Assembly (NCBI GenBank): GCA_003176075.1
Contig: PSRN01000221.1
Location: forward strand, 1-8,481
Length of the DNA: 8,481 nt
Direction: 5' to 3'
Origin: Bdellovibrio sp.
GTDB taxonomy: Bacteria > Bdellovibrionota > Bdellovibrionia > Bdellovibrionales > Bdellovibrionaceae
Part shown: piece after piece, positions 6,236 to 8,481 of the stretch
Layout: each line of letters begins with the position of its first letter
Position numbering within the stretch: position 1 is the first letter of the stretch
Notes under the pieces: generated by a model
Told to the model about the DNA's origin: nothing
The model's database searches: none
Seen by the model: only the letters and a program-made list of their open reading frames with translations
Position numbers and translations under genes: made by a program

Positions 6236-7132
6236 TTACTCGCGAATAAATTCCACAAGTTTGCGGTAAGCGGATCGGCTTTCAGTAAGAAACGGAAGCG
6301 AAATGAACCAGTCATGTTGCATGAAGCGGCCGACAATAAGTTCGGCGTCCACATTTTCTGACTTGGCTTTGTCGACCACCAATCGCGCCTCATCGAAAAG
6401 GACTTCTTGGTCACCGACAAAGATAAGCGATGGGGGAATTCCATCGTATTTTCCAAAGAGCGGCGATATATAAGGGTCACGCGCGTTCTGGCCAGCCAAC
6501 GACCATGGCGCCCAAGCGTCTATGTGCCTTCGCGAGAGCCAAACATCCTTGGTTTCATTCGCATCAATGGACGCGCACGAACCTGATCGATCCGTCCAAG
6601 GGGAAACACAAAATGCTTTTCGCGGAAGCGGCACCTTTTGATCCCGCAAAGCCAACAGCAAGGATAACGCGAGACCACCGCCAGCGGAATCTCCACCAAG
6701 AATAAACTTATGGTCGAAAACCTGGTCAATTAACTTTTTATATACTTTGATGGCATCCTCTAACGGGGCCGGATGCGGGTGCTCCGGCGCTAAACGATAA
6801 TTCACGAGCAAAACTCGAACTCCAGTAGAGCTGGCAATACGCGCGGCGAATGGACGATATTCGGCGGAGGAGCCCATGAAATAACCGCCACCGTGCAGAT
6901 AAATCAGAGTCTGATTGTACCCTCCCTTGGGAAAGATGGCCTCGCACTCAACTGAATCAATAGTGCGCGTTTCCGACGCCAAATTCGGAAAACGTCTTTG
7001 CAACCACGTCGGCGGCACCTTGCAAATCCAGCGAAAATTTCGGCGCATGGTCTGCGGAGTATAGCCAACCCGAAACCCTGCATTCAAGACAGCGCCTAAT
7101 CCAGCATTTGACAGCCACACCACGGGGCTCAT
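6236..7132 (-). CDS. alpha/beta hydrolase, hormone-sensitive-lipase family (Abhydrolase_3)
   Basis: The protein is 298 residues. The ATG at 7130-7132 has GGAG (7139-7142) six bases upstream. The family is plain from the oxyanion motif HGGGYFMG (80-87), NYRLAPEHPHPAPLEDA (111-127), and the nucleophile elbow GDSAGGG with Ser149. The catalytic acid should lie in VGDQEVLFDE; by alignment to the family's D-x-L-x-D motif it is Glu243, with Asp241 as the alternative. The His is 273 in MQHDWF. Such enzymes hydrolyse short or medium acyl esters, or deacetylate substrates. The length is normal. There is no clear signal peptide, so a cytoplasmic or membrane-associated location is likely; the N-terminal 20 residues are mildly hydrophobic. 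The gene follows the DUF1552 gene on the same strand after 75 bp and could share its transcript. It converges with the lipocalin-like gene. Confidence 0.92.
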   Translation of the reverse strand: MSPVVWLSNAGLGAVLNAGFRVGYTPQTMRRNFRWICKVPPTWLQRRFPNLASETRTIDSVECEAIFPKGGYNQTLIYLHGGGYFMGSSAEYRPFAARIASSTGVRVLLVNYRLAPEHPHPAPLEDAIKVYKKLIDQVFDHKFILGGDSAGGGLALSLLLALRDQKVPLPRKAFCVSPWTDRSGSCASIDANETKDVWLSRRHIDAWAPWSLAGQNARDPYISPLFGKYDGIPPSLIFVGDQEVLFDEARLVVDKAKSENVDAELIVGRFMQHDWFISLPFLTESRSAYRKLVEFIRE

Positions 7133-7207
7133 AGTTCACTCCAACGTCAGTTCCATCTTCAATGTTACAACACCAAGGGATTCCGTGAAGGTATTTGGCT
7201 GTGTCGT

Positions 7208-8410
7208 TCAAAATCCAGTTTGACCCAGATTTAGAGCGGACCATGTTGTCTTGTTCCAGGTTTTAAAGGACGACTCCCCAAACCAGGAAATCATGTTGGG
7301 TGGAAAGGTCGGGCTCATCTTTGCCAAGTTGTACTCAAAAGCATTTGCGATTGTTGTCAGTAAAGCGTTGTGAGGCATACCCATGTAATAGGAACTATTG
7401 ACGCTCACGTTCCCACCGCCGGAAACCAGAGGCGTAATGTAATTCGCATACCCGTTGGCAAAAGGTAAAATTCGGGGAGTTCCGGCGATTATTTGATTTC
7501 CCTTAAATAATCCACCGCAACCCCCGAGCAGCATGAATTTCCCGTCCACATAACTGTGAGAATCGGTTCCCTGAACGTTTGATTGATCGGCGCTGTTGGC
7601 CCAGGGCTCCTGGAAGGCGTGTTGGGAAGCCATGAGGATGACCGTGTTATCCAGGAGGGTGTGGCTTGGATCGTAGGGGTCGGGTGTGGACTGCAGACTC
7701 GCCATCAGCGAGGCAATCTTTTGCTGGTAAAACAAACCATAGCAACCCATCTGCAAATCTGGGTCAGTGGCTGTGGTCGTCGCCAAACCTTTTGTATTAT
7801 GAGTGACCAAGCCATGGTAATCGTTCGCGCCACCAGGAAATTTACCGGTCAGATTGCCGTTAATTTGTGTGGTGATCTGGCTGAAGATGTCCGGACTCTG
7901 GGCCGACCACGGGCCTCCGATGTTGATTGTGGCGACTCGTGTGATGTCGCAAGCAAACGCCTGGGTGATCAGTGAGGTCCAATTTGAAAAATCGGAATTC
8001 AAATAAGTGTAGTCTGGCGCTCCACCATTGCCCGTGTCGTTGTTCATTGCCGACTTCAGAGGTGGACTGCAGCTGGCCGAAGTACTTCCACTCGAATTCA
8101 ATTGGCCTTGCATGCCTTGAACAAGAGAGATGTGGGCATCCAGGACCGCGCCCTCTGAGGAGGTCAATCGGGCTCGCAATTGTTTGAGATGGGCCAAAGT
8201 GTTATTGTCTACGGCGTTTCTTCTTGCCGAAAGATTGCTGGGTGTGGTTGATCCCGTCGGTGATTTGAAATTGCCAAAGAGGGTGTTGTACGCGGTTAGC
8301 GGGTTGGTGATGGCGTTAAGCCCGGCGCTGTTGGGCGTTCCATCAAAGGTTACTGATCCATCCGCCGACGGCCAGCCGATTGACATTGTTCCGAGAAGGC
8401 TCGGGGTCAC
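7208..8410 (-). CDS. DUF1552 family protein, N-terminally short
   Basis: The protein is 400 residues from GTG 8408-8410, with GGAG (8416-8419) five bases upstream. DUF1552 features are NPLTAYNTLFG (36-46), ARRNAVDNNTLAHLKQLRARL (62-82) followed by a predicted helix, and ACDITRVATINIGG (153-166). They continue with DYHGLVTHN (197-205), LLDNTVILMASQ (252-263) and a C-terminal SHSYVDGKFMLLGGCGG (284-300). The family is exported, usually begins with a Tat signal, and has an N-terminal block of about 150-170 residues that is absent here. Family-like sequence seems to continue upstream of the GTG (in frame, LFDGVLVTPSLLG) until a TAA at 8462-8464. The gene may therefore be truncated or frameshifted near the window edge. 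DUF1552 genes commonly neighbour DUF1592-type cytochrome genes in other genomes; none is visible here. Function is unknown. It is followed at 75 bp by the HSL-family hydrolase. Confidence 0.85.
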   Translation of the reverse strand: MTPSLLGTMSIGWPSADGSVTFDGTPNSAGLNAITNPLTAYNTLFGNFKSPTGSTTPSNLSARRNAVDNNTLAHLKQLRARLTSSEGAVLDAHISLVQGMQGQLNSSGSTSASCSPPLKSAMNNDTGNGGAPDYTYLNSDFSNWTSLITQAFACDITRVATINIGGPWSAQSPDIFSQITTQINGNLTGKFPGGANDYHGLVTHNTKGLATTTATDPDLQMGCYGLFYQQKIASLMASLQSTPDPYDPSHTLLDNTVILMASQHAFQEPWANSADQSNVQGTDSHSYVDGKFMLLGGCGGLFKGNQIIAGTPRILPFANGYANYITPLVSGGGNVSVNSSYYMGMPHNALLTTIANAFEYNLAKMSPTFPPNMISWFGESSFKTWNKTTWSALNLGQTGF

Positions 8411-8481
8411 TAGTACTCCATCAAATAAGTTTTTCCCGATGTTGATTCCTGAACTGAATACTTAAAACTTTTTCGCGCCTT

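Noticed and set aside
6957..7244. 95-codon minus frame bridging the DUF1552 and HSL hydrolase genes
   Set aside because: It overlaps the end of one gene and the start of the next in another frame. Both of those genes have clear family evidence, so this is a shadow.
7583..7975. 130-codon plus-strand frame opposite DUF1552
   Set aside because: It lies fully inside a gene with strong family motifs on the other strand and has no start signal.

Overview
The window looks like a chromosomal stretch of a Gram-negative bacterium of medium GC (about half by eye). It encodes mostly exported or poorly characterised proteins, and no rRNA, tRNA, CRISPR array, transposase or phage gene was seen. The clearest lineage hint is a DUF1552 protein (7208-8410). 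From general knowledge that family is typical of Myxococcota, Bdellovibrionota, Planctomycetota and Verrucomicrobiota, so one of these is likely, but the sequence does not decide between them.

Layout from left to right. Minus strand 1-510: N-terminal 170 codons of an AAA ATPase of the DUF4143 type, cut by the window edge and carrying a short tandem repeat in frame. 511-963: no convincing gene. 964-985: a perfect inverted repeat overlapping the stop of a minus-strand secreted protein gene, which is split into two overlapping frames (984-1385 and 1349-1708). A 281-bp divergent intergenic region then leads to a plus-strand orphan secreted protein (1990-2928) whose stop codon lies inside an 8-bp tandem repeat. 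Next come two minus-strand genes in probable operon order: a secreted protein made of four tandem repeats of about 82-91 residues (4254-5474), then a secreted lipase-like alpha/beta hydrolase (3021-4178). Divergent from these is a plus-strand exported lipocalin-like protein broken by a frameshift (5678-6143). Two more minus-strand genes close the window: the DUF1552 protein (7208-8410), then an HSL-family esterase (6236-7132).

At least four products carry apparent export signals, and the two hydrolases belong to ester- or lipid-cleaving families. A role in surface or extracellular substrate handling is possible, but no pathway can be assigned. Three genes (984-1708, 5678-6143 and the 5' end of 7208-8410) look frame-disrupted, which suggests gene decay or a draft-quality assembly. 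The least familiar element is the four-repeat secreted protein. No multi-gene defence or biosynthetic system was identified.
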